A DNA stretch of 64,000 nucleotides from Phytobacter palmae. Its GTDB lineage: Bacteria > Pseudomonadota > Gammaproteobacteria > Enterobacterales > Enterobacteriaceae. Shown piece by piece: positions 28,860-38,894 of this stretch. Below the pieces are notes generated by a model that was given only the letters and a program-made list of their open reading frames with translations, searched no databases and was not told the DNA's origin. A program made the translations under genes and the position numbers. Each line of letters starts with the position of its first letter. The first letter of the stretch is position 1. The DNA lies in contig FONB01000001.1 of assembly GCA_900112785.1 (NCBI GenBank), positions 340,033 through 404,032 on the forward strand, read 5' to 3'.

Positions 28860-30283
28860 TGCGTATTGGAATGCGACTGCTGCTGGGCTACTTTTTACTT
28901 GTGGCGGTTGCCGCCTGGTTTGTATTGTCGATTTTTGTCCAGGAGATCAAACCGGGCGTCAGGCGGGCCACCGAAGGTACGCTGATTGATACCGCCACGC
29001 TGCTGGCAGAGGTGGCGCGCGATGATTTGCTCTCCGGGCAGGCGCAAAATGGCAAGCTGGCAGAGGCGTTTACTTCGCTCAACCAAAGCAACATTAACGC
29101 CAATATCAGCGGCATTCGCAAGGTACGTAACGAATACCATGTCTACATGACAGATGCGGTGGGTAAGGTCGTTTTCGACTCTGCAGGCCGGGCCGTAGGT
29201 CAGGATTTTTCACGCTGGAATGACGTCTGGCTTACGCTGCGTGGAAAATATGGTGCGCGAAGCACGCCTTCCGATCCAAACGACCCGGAAAGTACGGTTA
29301 TGTATGTGGCGGCTCCTGTCACCGATCAGGGGCGAATTATTGGCGTTTTAAGCGTGGGTAAACCCAACAGTGCGATTGCCCCGGTCATCAAACGTAGCGA
29401 GCGGCGCATGCTCTGGGCCAGTGCGGCTCTGCTGGGAATTGCTCTGGTGATTGGGTTTGGGGTGACGCTGTGGATTAACCGTTCTATTGGCAAGCTGACA
29501 CGCTATGCGGATGCCGTGAGCGAAAAAAATCCTTTACCACTTCCTGATCTGGGAAGTAGTGAGCTGCGTAAGCTGGCGCAGGCGCTGGAGAGTATGCGCC
29601 TTAAGCTCGAAGGGAAAAATTATATTGAGCAGTACGTTTATGCGCTTACTCATGAACTTAAAAGCCCGCTGGCGGCCATTCGCGGTGCGGCAGAAATTCT
29701 CCATGAGAACCCCCCACCGGATATCGCCACTCGTTTTACCAACAATATTCTGGCGCAAAATACGCGGATGCAGATGCTGGTTGAGAAATTGCTACAGCAG
29801 GCGAAGCTCGAAAATCGCCAGGAGATAGTGACAACATCCATCCCTGTTGACGCTCTGTTCCGACAGCTTGAGGACGAACGTAGCGTGGTGCTGGCCGCCA
29901 AAAATCTGACCCTCGAATGTGACGCAGGACAACTCGTCACTGAGGCGGATGCCGGGCTTCTTAGCCAGGCATTAGGAAATCTTCTCGACAATGCGATCGA
30001 TTTTACCCCTCGCGGCGGACACATTTCGCTATATGCTCGCGAGCAGGATGAACAGGCGGTCTTCACCGTGTGCGATAACGGGTCGGGAATTCCGGATTAC
30101 GCCCTTGAGCGGATCTTTGAACGGTTTTACTCATTACCGCGAGAGAATGGACAAAAGAGTAGTGGGCTTGGACTGGCATTCGTGCAGGAGGTGGCGCGTT
30201 TGCACCAGGGAACGATTCAGGTACGTAACCTGCCGCAGGGTGGCGCAGAGGCGCGACTGACACTTCACCGTCACTTCACATAA
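28859..30283 (+). CDS. creC: Sensor histidine kinase CreC
   Basis: The 474-residue inner-membrane kinase has a transmembrane helix at about 6-26, a periplasmic sensor region, and a second helix at about 182-205. HAMP and a HisKA domain with the phospho-accepting His in ALTHELKSPL follow, then an HATPase with N-box GNLLDNAIDF and G-boxes DNGSGIP and GLGLAF. It responds to the metabolic state of the cell and phosphorylates CreB. Its ATG overlaps the creB TAA. Confidence 0.97.
   Translation: MRIGMRLLLGYFLLVAVAAWFVLSIFVQEIKPGVRRATEGTLIDTATLLAEVARDDLLSGQAQNGKLAEAFTSLNQSNINANISGIRKVRNEYHVYMTDAVGKVVFDSAGRAVGQDFSRWNDVWLTLRGKYGARSTPSDPNDPESTVMYVAAPVTDQGRIIGVLSVGKPNSAIAPVIKRSERRMLWASAALLGIALVIGFGVTLWINRSIGKLTRYADAVSEKNPLPLPDLGSSELRKLAQALESMRLKLEGKNYIEQYVYALTHELKSPLAAIRGAAEILHENPPPDIATRFTNNILAQNTRMQMLVEKLLQQAKLENRQEIVTTSIPVDALFRQLEDERSVVLAAKNLTLECDAGQLVTEADAGLLSQALGNLLDNAIDFTPRGGHISLYAREQDEQAVFTVCDNGSGIPDYALERIFERFYSLPRENGQKSSGLGLAFVQEVARLHQGTIQVRNLPQGGAEARLTLHRHFT
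30264..30279 (+). promoter_or_regulatory. Cre tag ahead of creD
   Basis: TTCAC-CGTCAC-TTCAC is an exact TTCAC-N6-TTCAC direct repeat, the CreB-binding Cre tag. It overlaps the last codons of creC and sits 61 nt before the creD ATG, so creD should be directly induced by CreBC. Confidence 0.9.
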
Positions 30284-30339
30284 CTTCAAATTCTCCTCTT
30301 ATAGCCCCGTTATTCTGCCTGCAACACAAAGGAGGGGCT

Positions 30340-31719
30340 ATGTTTAAATCACCATTATTCTGGAAAATTACCACCCTGGCAGGGTGTATTTGTCTGTTGC
30401 TGATCCCACTGATGATGGTTGGCAATTTAATCAAAGAGAGAGGCGATTACCATAATGAGGTCGCCGACATGTTACGGCAAAGTAGCGCCGGACCACAAAA
30501 GCTGATTGGACCGTTGATTGCCATTCCGGTGACGGAAATTGTCACCACGCTTGAGACGACGGGAAATGAACCCCCCAGGGAGGTTCGCAGTTCGAAAAGC
30601 TATATCCGTTTCTGGCTGCCTGAAACGCTCCTGGTCGAGGGTAAACAGCAAGTCGAAAATCGTCAGGTGGGTATTTACGAAGGGCAAGTCTGGAATGGAG
30701 ATATCAGCATTAACGCGGAGTTTGACCCAAAGCGTGTTGGCCTGGAGGCGAGTGCGACCAGGCAACTGGGCGAGCCGTTTGTCGTGTTTGCCCTGAGTGA
30801 TGCCAGAGGGATTGGGCAAATACGGACGATGAAAGTGAATGGTGATTCGCTGAGGGTGGAGCCAGGGGCGGGGCTGATGAGCGATTTACAGGGTATTCAC
30901 GTTCCGCTGACTGCGCCGGATATTATGCAGAAAAGTATCAAGCTCAACGCCTCTTTCAGTCTCAATGGCTCCGGTGCCTTTTCTGTGGTTCCCCTTGGCA
31001 GAAACAGTGAAATGGCGCTGATGGGGGACTGGCCTCATCCCGGCTTTACCGGTGACTTTCTGCCGGCTAAACGCGAAGTTACCCCGGCGGGTTACCAGGC
31101 ACACTGGCAAAGTACCTGGTTTGCCAATAACCTGGATAGCAAAATCCGCGATATCCTGAGTCTGAGTGATGACAATGTATGGCGTCTGCCTGCATTCAGC
31201 GTCAATATCGCCACGCCCGCAGATCAGTATCAACTGACTGACAGAGCGGTAAAATATGCGATTCTGCTTATCGCTCTTATTTTCGCTGCGTTTTTTGTCT
31301 TTGAAAGTCTTACCGGGCGACAAATGCATCCTATGGAGTATCTGCTGGTGGGGTTGTCGCTGGTGATGTTCTATCTGGTCCTGCTGGCGTTGTCAGAGCA
31401 TGTTGGCTTTACCTGGGCGTGGATCATCGCCAGTGGGCTGGGAACGGCGATCAATGGTGTCTATCTGCAGGGCGTGTTGAAAAGCTGGCGGGCCAGCCTG
31501 CCTTTTAGCGGCGCGCTATTGATACTCTATGGCGTAATGTGGAGTCTGCTGAACTCAGAAGACAACGCGTTGTTGCTTGGAACGGGAGTGCTATTTGCGG
31601 CGCTGAGTACCGTGATGATACTCACACGACGTTTTGACTGGTACTCACTCTCACGAACGGCGAAAAAGCCCGTGGAGAGTCAGATTCCTGTCGATGAAGA
31701 TTTACGGATATGGAAATAA
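30340..31719 (+). CDS. creD: Inner-membrane protein CreD
   Basis: The 459-residue CreD-family protein has a transmembrane helix at about 9-29, a large periplasmic domain (about 30-300), then five or six C-terminal helices. creD is the best-known target of CreBC; its product affects envelope integrity, colicin tolerance and beta-lactam responses, but its molecular activity is not known. It is about 9 residues longer than the E. coli protein. GGAGGGGCT precedes the ATG. Confidence 0.95.
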   Translation: MFKSPLFWKITTLAGCICLLLIPLMMVGNLIKERGDYHNEVADMLRQSSAGPQKLIGPLIAIPVTEIVTTLETTGNEPPREVRSSKSYIRFWLPETLLVEGKQQVENRQVGIYEGQVWNGDISINAEFDPKRVGLEASATRQLGEPFVVFALSDARGIGQIRTMKVNGDSLRVEPGAGLMSDLQGIHVPLTAPDIMQKSIKLNASFSLNGSGAFSVVPLGRNSEMALMGDWPHPGFTGDFLPAKREVTPAGYQAHWQSTWFANNLDSKIRDILSLSDDNVWRLPAFSVNIATPADQYQLTDRAVKYAILLIALIFAAFFVFESLTGRQMHPMEYLLVGLSLVMFYLVLLALSEHVGFTWAWIIASGLGTAINGVYLQGVLKSWRASLPFSGALLILYGVMWSLLNSEDNALLLGTGVLFAALSTVMILTRRFDWYSLSRTAKKPVESQIPVDEDLRIWK

Positions 31720-31750
31720 AAAAAAAGCGGCGCCTGGCGCCGCTTTTTTT
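31718..31750. terminator. Bidirectional terminator between creD and arcA
   Basis: GCGGCGC-CTG-GCGCCGC is flanked by a run of A on the left and T on the right. This gives a strong intrinsic terminator for both the rightward creD and the leftward arcA transcripts. Confidence 0.92.
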
Positions 31751-31761
31751 ATGAAGGGAGA

Positions 31762-32478
31762 TTATTCCTGCAAGTCACCGCAAAAGCGGTAGCCTTCACC
31801 GTGAATCGTCGCGATGATTTCCGGTGTGTCCGGCGTGGATTCAAAATGTTTACGGATACGACGGATGGTGACGTCGACCGTACGGTCGTGTGGTTTCAAC
31901 TCACGGCCAGTCATTTTTTTCAGCAATTCGGCACGGGACTGGATCTTGCCCGGGTTTTCGCAGAAATGCAGCATCGCGCGGAATTCGCTACGTGGCAGCT
32001 TGTACTGTTCGCCGTTAGGGCTGATTAGCGAACGGCTGTTAATATCCAGTTCCCAGCCATTGAACTTGTAGCTGTCGACGCTGCGGCGTTCTTCGCTGAT
32101 TGTTCCCAGATTCATGGTGCGGGACAGCAGGTTGCGCGCACGGATGGTCAGTTCACGCGGGTTGAACGGTTTGGTGATGTAATCATCCGCACCGATTTCG
32201 AGGCCCAGAATTTTGTCTACTTCGTTGTCACGACCGGTCAGAAACATCAGCGCGACATTCGCTTGCTCGCGTAATTCACGGGCAAGTAAAAGGCCATTTT
32301 TACCTGGCAGATTGATGTCCATAATCACCAGGTTGATATCATTTTCGGAGAGGATCTGATGCATTTCAGCGCCATCTGTCGCTTCAAAGACATCGTAACC
32401 TTCCGCTTCGAAGATGCTTTTCAACGTGTTGCGTGTTACCAACTCGTCTTCAACGATAAGAATGTGCGGGGTCTGCAT
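31762..32478 (-). CDS. arcA: Aerobic respiration control response regulator ArcA
   Basis: The 238-residue OmpR-type regulator is the partner of the sensor ArcB. The receiver domain has the acidic pocket VEDE, the phospho-acceptor in VIMDINLPG near residue 54, and a winged-helix effector domain (about 135-234). It represses respiratory genes when quinones are reduced. A probable FNR site (32756-32769) lies upstream, fitting its known anaerobic induction. Confidence 0.98.
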   Translation of the reverse strand: MQTPHILIVEDELVTRNTLKSIFEAEGYDVFEATDGAEMHQILSENDINLVIMDINLPGKNGLLLARELREQANVALMFLTGRDNEVDKILGLEIGADDYITKPFNPRELTIRARNLLSRTMNLGTISEERRSVDSYKFNGWELDINSRSLISPNGEQYKLPRSEFRAMLHFCENPGKIQSRAELLKKMTGRELKPHDRTVDVTIRRIRKHFESTPDTPEIIATIHGEGYRFCGDLQE

Positions 32479-32573
32479 GTTTGCTACCTAAATTGCCAAC
32501 TAAATCGAAACAGGAAGTACAAAAGTCCCTGACCAGCCTGGTACATGTCGCAAATTAACATGAACGGCGTAAC

Positions 32574-32714
32574 ATGACTAAAGTACGTAATTGCGTTCTT
32601 GATGCACTTTCCATCAACGTCAACAACATCATTAGCTTGGTCGTGGGCACTTTCCCTTTGAACCCGACAGTGTCAAAAACGGCTGTCATCCTAACCATTT
32701 TAACAGCAACATAA
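32574..32714 (+). CDS. yjjY: Conserved small protein YjjY
   Basis: This 46-codon ORF (MTKVRNCVLDALSINVNNI at its start, ending AVILTILTAT) lies divergent to arcA. Its sequence is almost identical to E. coli YjjY. Its Val/Ile/Thr richness looks like a leader or short membrane-associated peptide. No strong ribosome binding site is visible. It shares its DNA with the arcA upstream region, so conservation might reflect regulatory rather than coding constraint. Confidence 0.6.
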   Translation: MTKVRNCVLDALSINVNNIISLVVGTFPLNPTVSKTAVILTILTAT

Positions 32715-32755
32715 CAGGCTAAGACGCAAGGGACACCCAATAAAACTACGCTTCG

Positions 32756-32769
32756 TTGACATATATCAA
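32756..32769 (-). promoter_or_regulatory. Probable FNR site upstream of arcA
   Basis: TTGAC-ATAT-ATCAA matches the FNR consensus TTGAT-N4-ATCAA at 9 of 10 positions. It lies 278 bp upstream of the arcA start codon. In E. coli arcA is activated by FNR from a distal promoter, which fits this placement. Confidence 0.65.
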
Positions 32770-32876
32770 GTTCAATTGTAGCACGTTAACAGTTTGGTGA
32801 AATCTTGATATCTAAATGCTAGCGATTATCACAATTTTTCAATAAACCAACTAGTTGCGGATATTAATTGATAAAT

Positions 32877-32904
32877 AAGCTGAATCCAATAGAAGATTCA
32901 GCTT
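32877..32904. repeat. Perfect 10-bp inverted repeat
   Basis: AAGCTGAATC and GATTCAGCTT are perfect arms with an 8-nt loop (CAATAGAA). No T-run follows closely on either side. It could be a weak terminator for yjjY, a protein-binding palindrome or an RNA element. Confidence 0.6.
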
Positions 32905-33113
32905 CATAATTAAAATGCCATGAAGAAACATAGGGATAAGCATTTTCTGTTAACATTTGAGCGGATAATACCGCCAGTCAACAGTTTAGCTTTTTTTAAC
33001 CGGTGGCAAAGCGAAATTCAGTGATTGCTGTTACAAAATTGTAAATTCGCGGCGCGTAATATGCTGACATAACCCTCTATTTGCGCGTCGGACGATAAAA
33101 AAGAGAGTAAAAA

Positions 33114-33800
33114 ATGCACCTGGCTATTGTACTGGTTTCTCCCGCCAGAGCGGAGAATGTTGGCGCTGCCGCGCGCGCGATGAAAACGATGGGCTTTACC
33201 GATTTGCGCATTGTTGATAGCGATGCCCATTTACAGGAAGGCGCTCGCCGTGTCGCACATGGTGCCGGGGATGTGCTTGATAATATTAAAACTTATCCCG
33301 CATTATCCGATGCGCTGGCTGATATTTCGTTCAGCGTCGCCACGACGGCGCGCAGCCGCGCGAAATTCCATTACTATGCAACGCCCGCGGAACTGGTGCC
33401 ATTATTGGCGGAAAAAAGCGCGTGGATTCCCTCGGCCGCCCTGGTGTTTGGTCGGGAAGATTCGGGCCTGACAAACGATGAACTGGCGCTTGCAGACATC
33501 CTGACAGGTGTGCCAATGGTAGCCGACTATCCCTCACTCAATCTGGGGCAGGCGGTCATGGTCTATTGTTATCAATTAGCATCTTTAATACAAAATACTG
33601 CCAAAGTGGTAACGCAACGTGATGATAACCAGCTTCGCGCTTTGCGTTTGCGGGCGCGTGCGTTACTCGAAAAACTTGATGTGGCGGATGACATAAAAAT
33701 GGTCGACTGGCTTGATCAGCGTGTGGGGATGCTGGAACAGCGAGACACCGCAATGTTGCACCGTTTGCTCCATGACATTGAAAAAAAAATCGCCGAGTAA
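33114..33800 (+). CDS. lasT: TrmJ-like SPOUT methyltransferase LasT (YjtD)
   Basis: The 228-residue SPOUT/TrmH-superfamily protein resembles TrmJ, with N-terminal LVSPARAENVGAAARAMKTM, the GREDSGLTNDEL motif and the knot-forming PSLNLGQAVMVYCYQ near residue 145. It is assumed to 2'-O-methylate tRNA or rRNA; its target is not established. The ATG follows AAGAGAGT. It sits just ahead of the thr operon, as in E. coli. Confidence 0.93.
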   Translation: MHLAIVLVSPARAENVGAAARAMKTMGFTDLRIVDSDAHLQEGARRVAHGAGDVLDNIKTYPALSDALADISFSVATTARSRAKFHYYATPAELVPLLAEKSAWIPSAALVFGREDSGLTNDELALADILTGVPMVADYPSLNLGQAVMVYCYQLASLIQNTAKVVTQRDDNQLRALRLRARALLEKLDVADDIKMVDWLDQRVGMLEQRDTAMLHRLLHDIEKKIAE

Positions 33801-33933
33801 ACCACTGTCATAAGCATGTTTTATGGATGAAGTCACTGCAATGATGCGACTTGTATGGTCTTTACCTATGATTAGTCAATGCGTAGCGAGTGTAGCGGAA
33901 GGTCGCGGAAAATAGCTGAAAACTAAAAATTCG

Positions 33934-33962
33934 TTGACTTAAGGCGGCAGATACTTTAACCA
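33934..33962 (+). promoter_or_regulatory. thr operon promoter
   Basis: TTGACT at 33934-33939 with TTTAACCA about 17 bp downstream closely matches the E. coli thr promoter segment. It leads to thrL at 34011, leaving a leader of about 40-45 nt before the leader peptide. Confidence 0.75.
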
Positions 33963-34010
33963 ATATAGGCAGAGCACAGACAGAATAAAATTACAGAGCA
34001 CACAACATCC

Positions 34011-34076
34011 ATGAAACGCACCGGCACCGTCACCATTATTACCACCACCATTACCACAGGTAACGGTGCGGGCTGA
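34011..34076 (+). CDS. thrL: thr operon leader peptide
   Basis: The 21-codon ORF encodes [19 protein letters not shown] followed by AG and a stop. Eight threonine and three isoleucine codons make it the sensor of charged tRNA-Thr and tRNA-Ile for transcription attenuation of thrABC. It is identical in design to E. coli ThrL. Confidence 0.97.
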   Translation: MKRTGTVTIITTTITTGNGAG

Positions 34077-34094
34077 CGCGTACAGGAAACACAG

Positions 34095-34131
34095 AAAAAA
34101 GCCCGCACCTGAACAGTGCGGGCTTTTTTTT
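34095..34131 (+). terminator. thr attenuator
   Basis: GCCCGCACCTG and CAGTGCGGGC form a GC-rich stem followed by eight T, 26 nt before thrA. Ribosome stalling in thrL at Thr or Ile codons would prevent this hairpin and allow read-through into thrABC. Confidence 0.95.
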
Positions 34132-34156
34132 CGAGCAAAGATCAAGGGGTAATACC

Positions 34157-36619
34157 ATGCGAGTGTTGAAGTTCGGCGGTACATCAGTGGCAAATGCGGA
34201 AAGGTTTCTGCGTGTTGCCGACATCCTGGAGAGCAATGCCAGGCAGGGGCAGGTGGCAACAGTGTTATCTGCCCCGGCGAAAATCACCAACCATCTGGTC
34301 GCAATGATCGAAAAAACGATCGGGGGTCAGGATGCAGTACCGAATATTAGCGATGCCGAACGTATTTTTTCTGAGCTACTGCAAGGATTGGCGGATGCAC
34401 AGCCTGGTTTTCCCCTCGCACAGTTAAAAACCTTTGTCGAACAAGAATTTGCCCAGATTAAACACGTATTGCATGGGATAAGCCTGCTGGGGCAGTGCCC
34501 TGACAGCATCAATGCAGCGCTCATCTGCCGCGGCGAAAAGCTATCTATAGCCATTATGGCGGGGCTGCTGGAAGCGCGTGGCCATAAGGTGAGTGTGATT
34601 GATCCGGTCGAGAAACTGCTGGCTATTGGGCACTATCTTGAGTCTACGGTGGATATTGCGGAATCAACGCGCCGCATCGCCGCCAGCCGTATCCCGTCCG
34701 ACCATATGGTATTGATGGCAGGGTTTACTGCCGGAAACGAAAAAGGTGAGCTGGTTGTTCTGGGGCGCAATGGTTCTGATTACTCCGCTGCGGTTCTGGC
34801 TGCCTGCCTGCGTGCAGATTGTTGTGAAATCTGGACGGATGTTGATGGCGTATATACGTGTGATCCACGTCAGGTGCCGGATGCCCGTCTGCTGAAATCC
34901 ATGTCGTACCAGGAGGCGATGGAACTCTCCTACTTTGGTGCGAAAGTGCTCCATCCGCGTACTATTACCCCTATCGCTCAGTTCCAGATCCCGTGCCTTA
35001 TTAAAAATACCGGTAACCCGCAAGCACCCGGCACCCTGATTGGCGCCACTTCTGACGAAGACGGTCTGCCAGTGAAAGGCATTTCTAACCTCAATAACAT
35101 GGCGATGTTTAGTGTCTCTGGTCCGGGTATGAAAGGCATGGTTGGCATGGCGGCGCGCGTGTTCGCTGCAATGTCGCGTGCGGGTATCTCTGTTGTGTTG
35201 ATTACCCAGTCCTCTTCTGAATACAGCATCAGCTTTTGTGTACCGCAATCCGACTGCGCCCGTGCGCAGCGTGCAATGGGCGATGAGTTTTATCTGGAGT
35301 TGAAAGAGGGCTTGCTGGAGCCGCTGGCCGTGATGGAGCGCCTGGCCATCATCTCCGTCGTGGGCGATGGCATGCGCACGCTGCGTGGCATTTCCGCGAA
35401 ATTCTTTGCTGCACTGGCCCGCGCCAATATCAACATCGTGGCGATCGCGCAGGGTTCTTCCGAGCGTTCGATTTCTGTCGTGGTAAGTAACGATGATGCC
35501 ACTACTGGCGTGCGCGTCACTCACCAGATGCTGTTTAACACCGACCAGGTCATCGAAGTGTTTGTGATTGGCGTAGGGGGGGTCGGCGGTGCGCTGCTCG
35601 AACAGCTTAAACGCCAGCAGACATGGCTCAAAGGGAAGCATATCGATTTGCGCGTCTGTGGCGTGGCAAACTCGAAAGCGTTGCTGACCAATGTGCACGG
35701 TTTAAATCTGGAAAACTGGCAGGCTGAGCTTGCTGAGGCCAAAGAACCTTTCAACCTGGGGCGTCTGATTCGCCTGGTGAAGGAATACCACCTGCTGAAT
35801 CCGGTAATTGTGGATTGTACGTCACACCAGGCGGTTGCCGATCAGTATGCCGACTTCCTGCGCGAAGGTTTCCACGTGGTGACGCCAAACAAAAAGGCCA
35901 ACACTTCGTCGATGGCTTACTACCACCAGTTGCGCCATGCAGCAGCGAAATCACGCCGCAAGTTCCTTTATGACACCAACGTGGGCGCGGGCTTGCCGGT
36001 TATCGAAAACCTGCAAAACCTGCTCAATGCGGGTGATGAATTACAACGTTTCTCCGGCATTCTTTCCGGCTCGCTGTCGTTTATTTTCGGTAAGCTTGAT
36101 GAAGGGATGAGCCTGTCGGACGCGACTAAAATCGCACGTGAAATGGGCTATACCGAGCCTGATCCACGTGATGATCTCTCCGGTATGGACGTGGCGCGTA
36201 AGCTTCTGATCCTGGCCCGCGAAACCGGACGCGAGCTGGAGCTTTCCGATATCGTGATTGAACCTGTGCTGCCGACAACATTCGATGACAGTGGTGATGT
36301 TGACAGCTTCATGGCGCGTCTGCCGCAGCTTGATGACCACTTTGCCGATCGCGTAGCAAAAGCGCGTGACGAAGGCAAAGTGCTGCGCTACGTCGGTAAC
36401 ATCGAAGAAGATGGCACCTGTCGGGTGAAAATTGCTGAAGTGGACGGTAACGATCCCCTGTTTAAAGTGAAAAACGGCGAAAACGCCCTCGCGTTTTATA
36501 GCCACTATTATCAACCGCTGCCGCTGGTCCTGCGTGGCTATGGTGCGGGCAATGATGTTACTGCGGCAGGTGTGTTTGCGGACTTGTTGCGTACGCTGTC
36601 ATGGAAGTTGGGAGTTTAA
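34157..36619 (+). CDS. thrA: Bifunctional aspartokinase I / homoserine dehydrogenase I
   Basis: The 820-residue fused enzyme catalyses the first (aspartate kinase) and third steps of threonine synthesis and is feedback-inhibited by threonine. The kinase domain opens with [14 protein letters not shown] (about 4-17), with tandem ACT domains at about 310-460. The dehydrogenase begins near 465 with the NAD(P)-binding GVGGVGG motif and has the NVGAGLPVI segment later. Length equals the E. coli enzyme. thrB starts 1 nt past its stop. Confidence 0.98.
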   Translation: MRVLKFGGTSVANAERFLRVADILESNARQGQVATVLSAPAKITNHLVAMIEKTIGGQDAVPNISDAERIFSELLQGLADAQPGFPLAQLKTFVEQEFAQIKHVLHGISLLGQCPDSINAALICRGEKLSIAIMAGLLEARGHKVSVIDPVEKLLAIGHYLESTVDIAESTRRIAASRIPSDHMVLMAGFTAGNEKGELVVLGRNGSDYSAAVLAACLRADCCEIWTDVDGVYTCDPRQVPDARLLKSMSYQEAMELSYFGAKVLHPRTITPIAQFQIPCLIKNTGNPQAPGTLIGATSDEDGLPVKGISNLNNMAMFSVSGPGMKGMVGMAARVFAAMSRAGISVVLITQSSSEYSISFCVPQSDCARAQRAMGDEFYLELKEGLLEPLAVMERLAIISVVGDGMRTLRGISAKFFAALARANINIVAIAQGSSERSISVVVSNDDATTGVRVTHQMLFNTDQVIEVFVIGVGGVGGALLEQLKRQQTWLKGKHIDLRVCGVANSKALLTNVHGLNLENWQAELAEAKEPFNLGRLIRLVKEYHLLNPVIVDCTSHQAVADQYADFLREGFHVVTPNKKANTSSMAYYHQLRHAAAKSRRKFLYDTNVGAGLPVIENLQNLLNAGDELQRFSGILSGSLSFIFGKLDEGMSLSDATKIAREMGYTEPDPRDDLSGMDVARKLLILARETGRELELSDIVIEPVLPTTFDDSGDVDSFMARLPQLDDHFADRVAKARDEGKVLRYVGNIEEDGTCRVKIAEVDGNDPLFKVKNGENALAFYSHYYQPLPLVLRGYGAGNDVTAAGVFADLLRTLSWKLGV

Positions 36620-36620
36620 G

Positions 36621-37550
36621 ATGGTGAAAGTATATGCTCCGGCCTCCAGCGCCAATATGAGCGTGGGTTTTGATGTGCTGGGCGCAGCGGTAACGCCAGT
36701 CGATGGCACGCTGTTGGGTGATAATGTCTCGGTTGAGGCAGCGGACAGCTTTAGTCTGAAAAATCTGGGACGTTTTGCCAGCAAATTGCCGACAGAGCCT
36801 CGTGAAAACATTGTCTATCAGTGCTGGGAGCGTTTCTGCCAGGAGATTGGCAAAACGGTTCCTGTGGCGATGACGCTGGAAAAAAACATGCCGATTGGCT
36901 CGGGACTGGGTTCCAGCGCCTGTTCCGTTGTCGCTGCGCTGGTGGCAATGAACGAATATTGCGGCAAACCGTTAAATGAGACGCGCATGCTGGCGCTGAT
37001 GGGCGAGCTGGAAGGGCGTATTTCCGGCAGTGTACATTACGACAACGTGGCGCCTTGCTACCTCGGCGGCATGCAATTGATGATCGAGGAAAACGGCATT
37101 ATCAGCCAGCAGGTGCCAGGCTTTGATGAATGGCTATGGGTGCTGGCCTATCCGGGCATTAAGGTTTCTACGGCTGAGGCACGCGCTATCCTGCCTGCTC
37201 AGTATCGTCGTCAGGATTGTATCGCTCATGGCCGACATCTGGCGGGCTTTATTCACGCCTGCTACTCCCGTCAGCCTCAGCTTGCGGCGAAGCTGATGAA
37301 AGATGTTATTGCTGAGCCGTATCGTATGAAATTATTGCCAGGCTTTAATGAGGCGCGTCAGGCGGTTGCTGAAATTGGTGCGCTCTCCTGTGGTATTTCG
37401 GGTTCCGGCCCAACGCTTTTTGCGTTGTGCGATAAAACGGAAACGGCGCAACGTGTGGCAGACTGGCTGAGCAAACACTATTTGCAAAATCAGGAAGGCT
37501 TTGTTCATATTTGCCGTCTGGACACGACGGGTGCACGAGTAGTGGGATAA
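36621..37550 (+). CDS. thrB: Homoserine kinase
   Basis: The 309-residue GHMP kinase phosphorylates homoserine with ATP. The ATP-binding GHMP motif is [12 protein letters not shown] near residues 90-101; the start is [19 protein letters not shown]. The frame reads upstream into thrA, but the ATG at 36621 is the family start. AAGTTGGGAG in the thrA 3' end provides the ribosome binding site. thrC follows after 3 nt. Confidence 0.98.
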   Translation: MVKVYAPASSANMSVGFDVLGAAVTPVDGTLLGDNVSVEAADSFSLKNLGRFASKLPTEPRENIVYQCWERFCQEIGKTVPVAMTLEKNMPIGSGLGSSACSVVAALVAMNEYCGKPLNETRMLALMGELEGRISGSVHYDNVAPCYLGGMQLMIEENGIISQQVPGFDEWLWVLAYPGIKVSTAEARAILPAQYRRQDCIAHGRHLAGFIHACYSRQPQLAAKLMKDVIAEPYRMKLLPGFNEARQAVAEIGALSCGISGSGPTLFALCDKTETAQRVADWLSKHYLQNQEGFVHICRLDTTGARVVG

Positions 37551-37553
37551 CCA

Positions 37554-38840
37554 ATGAAACTCTATAACTTAAAAGATCACAACGAACAGGTCAGCTTCGC
37601 GCAGGCCGTCACGCAAGGGCTTGGCAAGAACCAGGGGCTGTTTTTCCCGCATGATCTGCCGGAATTCAGCCTGACTGAAATTGATGACATGCTGACCATG
37701 GATTTCGTTGCGCGCAGCGCCAAAATCCTCGGTGCGTTCATCGGTGATGAAATTCCGCAGGAAATTCTGGAAGCGCGCGTCCGGGAGGCGTTTGCTTTCC
37801 CGGCACCCGTTCAGCCGGTTGAGAGTGACATTGGCTGCCTGGAGCTGTTTCATGGCCCGACGCTGGCGTTTAAAGATTTCGGTGGGCGCTTTATGGCGCA
37901 AATGCTGACCACCATTAGCGGTGATAAGCCGGTGACGATCCTGACCGCGACCTCTGGTGATACCGGGGCGGCTGTGGCGCATGCCTTCTACGGCCTGAAA
38001 AACGTCCGTGTCGTCATCCTTTACCCGAATGGTAAAATCAGTCCGCTACAGGAAAAACTGTTCTGTACGCTGGGTGGTAATATCGAAACCGTTGCGATTG
38101 ATGCGGATTTCGACGCCTGCCAGGCGCTGGTAAAACAGGCCTTTGATGATGAAGAACTGAAAGCGGCGCTGGGCCTGAATTCAGCCAACTCTATCAACAT
38201 CAGCCGCCTGCTGGCACAGATTTGCTACTACTTTGAAGCGGTAGCGCAACTGCCACAAGAGGCACGTAATCAACTGGTTGTTTCCGTGCCGAGCGGCAAT
38301 TTTGGCGACTTAACGGCTGGCCTGCTGGCAAAATCGCTGGGGCTGCCCATTAAACGCTTTATCGCTGCGACCAATGCGAATGATACGGTGCCGCGCTTCC
38401 TGCAGGACGGTGAGTGGAAGCCAAAAGCGACACAGGCAACCCTGTCGAACGCGATGGACGTCAGCCAGCCGAACAACTGGCCGCGTGTGGAAGAGTTGTT
38501 CCGCCGTAAAATCTGGCGTCTGAACGAGCTGGGCTATGCCGCAGTGGACGACGAAACGACCAAAGAGACCATGCGTGAGCTGAAAGGCAAGGGCTATATC
38601 TCCGAACCGCATGCCGCCATTGCCTACCGTGCGCTCCGCGATCAGCTGCATCCAGGTGAGTACGGCCTGTTCCTGGGTACCGCCCATCCGGCGAAATTCA
38701 AAGAGAGCGTTGAAGACATCCTCGGTGAAACACTGCCATTGCCGAAAGAACTGGCAGAGCGTGCGAATCTTGAGCTGTTGTCGCATCATCTGCCTGCAGA
38801 TTTCGCTCAATTGCGTAAACTGATGATGAGCAAAGCGTAA
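37554..38840 (+). CDS. thrC: Threonine synthase
   Basis: The 428-residue PLP-dependent enzyme converts O-phosphohomoserine to threonine. The PLP lysine is in GPTLAFKDFGGRFM near residue 107, followed by the TATSGDTGAAV phosphate-binding segment. It closes the thr operon, with an intrinsic terminator about 20 nt downstream. Confidence 0.98.
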   Translation: MKLYNLKDHNEQVSFAQAVTQGLGKNQGLFFPHDLPEFSLTEIDDMLTMDFVARSAKILGAFIGDEIPQEILEARVREAFAFPAPVQPVESDIGCLELFHGPTLAFKDFGGRFMAQMLTTISGDKPVTILTATSGDTGAAVAHAFYGLKNVRVVILYPNGKISPLQEKLFCTLGGNIETVAIDADFDACQALVKQAFDDEELKAALGLNSANSINISRLLAQICYYFEAVAQLPQEARNQLVVSVPSGNFGDLTAGLLAKSLGLPIKRFIAATNANDTVPRFLQDGEWKPKATQATLSNAMDVSQPNNWPRVEELFRRKIWRLNELGYAAVDDETTKETMRELKGKGYISEPHAAIAYRALRDQLHPGEYGLFLGTAHPAKFKESVEDILGETLPLPKELAERANLELLSHHLPADFAQLRKLMMSKA

Positions 38841-38860
38841 TCCACGTTGTCTCAAACCAG

Positions 38861-38894
38861 AACCGGGTGAGCGTTATGGCGGCCCGGTTTTTTT
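38861..38894 (+). terminator. thr operon terminator
   Basis: AACCGGG pairs with CCCGGTT across a 15-nt interval, followed by a run of T. It lies 20 nt past the thrC stop. Confidence 0.75.

Larger units (their letters stand above)
32715..33113. other. Gene-free AT-rich interval between yjjY and lasT
   Basis: This 399-nt region has no credible ORF. It contains the FNR-like site, the likely distal arcA promoters (leftward), a perfect 10-bp inverted repeat (32877-32904) and the lasT promoter region. A run of AT-rich sequence (32760-32960) stands out from the surroundings. Nothing else was resolved. Confidence 0.6.

Noticed and set aside
34664-35698. A 344-codon minus-strand ORF within thrA
   Set aside because: It is a shadow of the thrA reading frame with low-complexity, His/Arg-rich translation and no recognisable domain.
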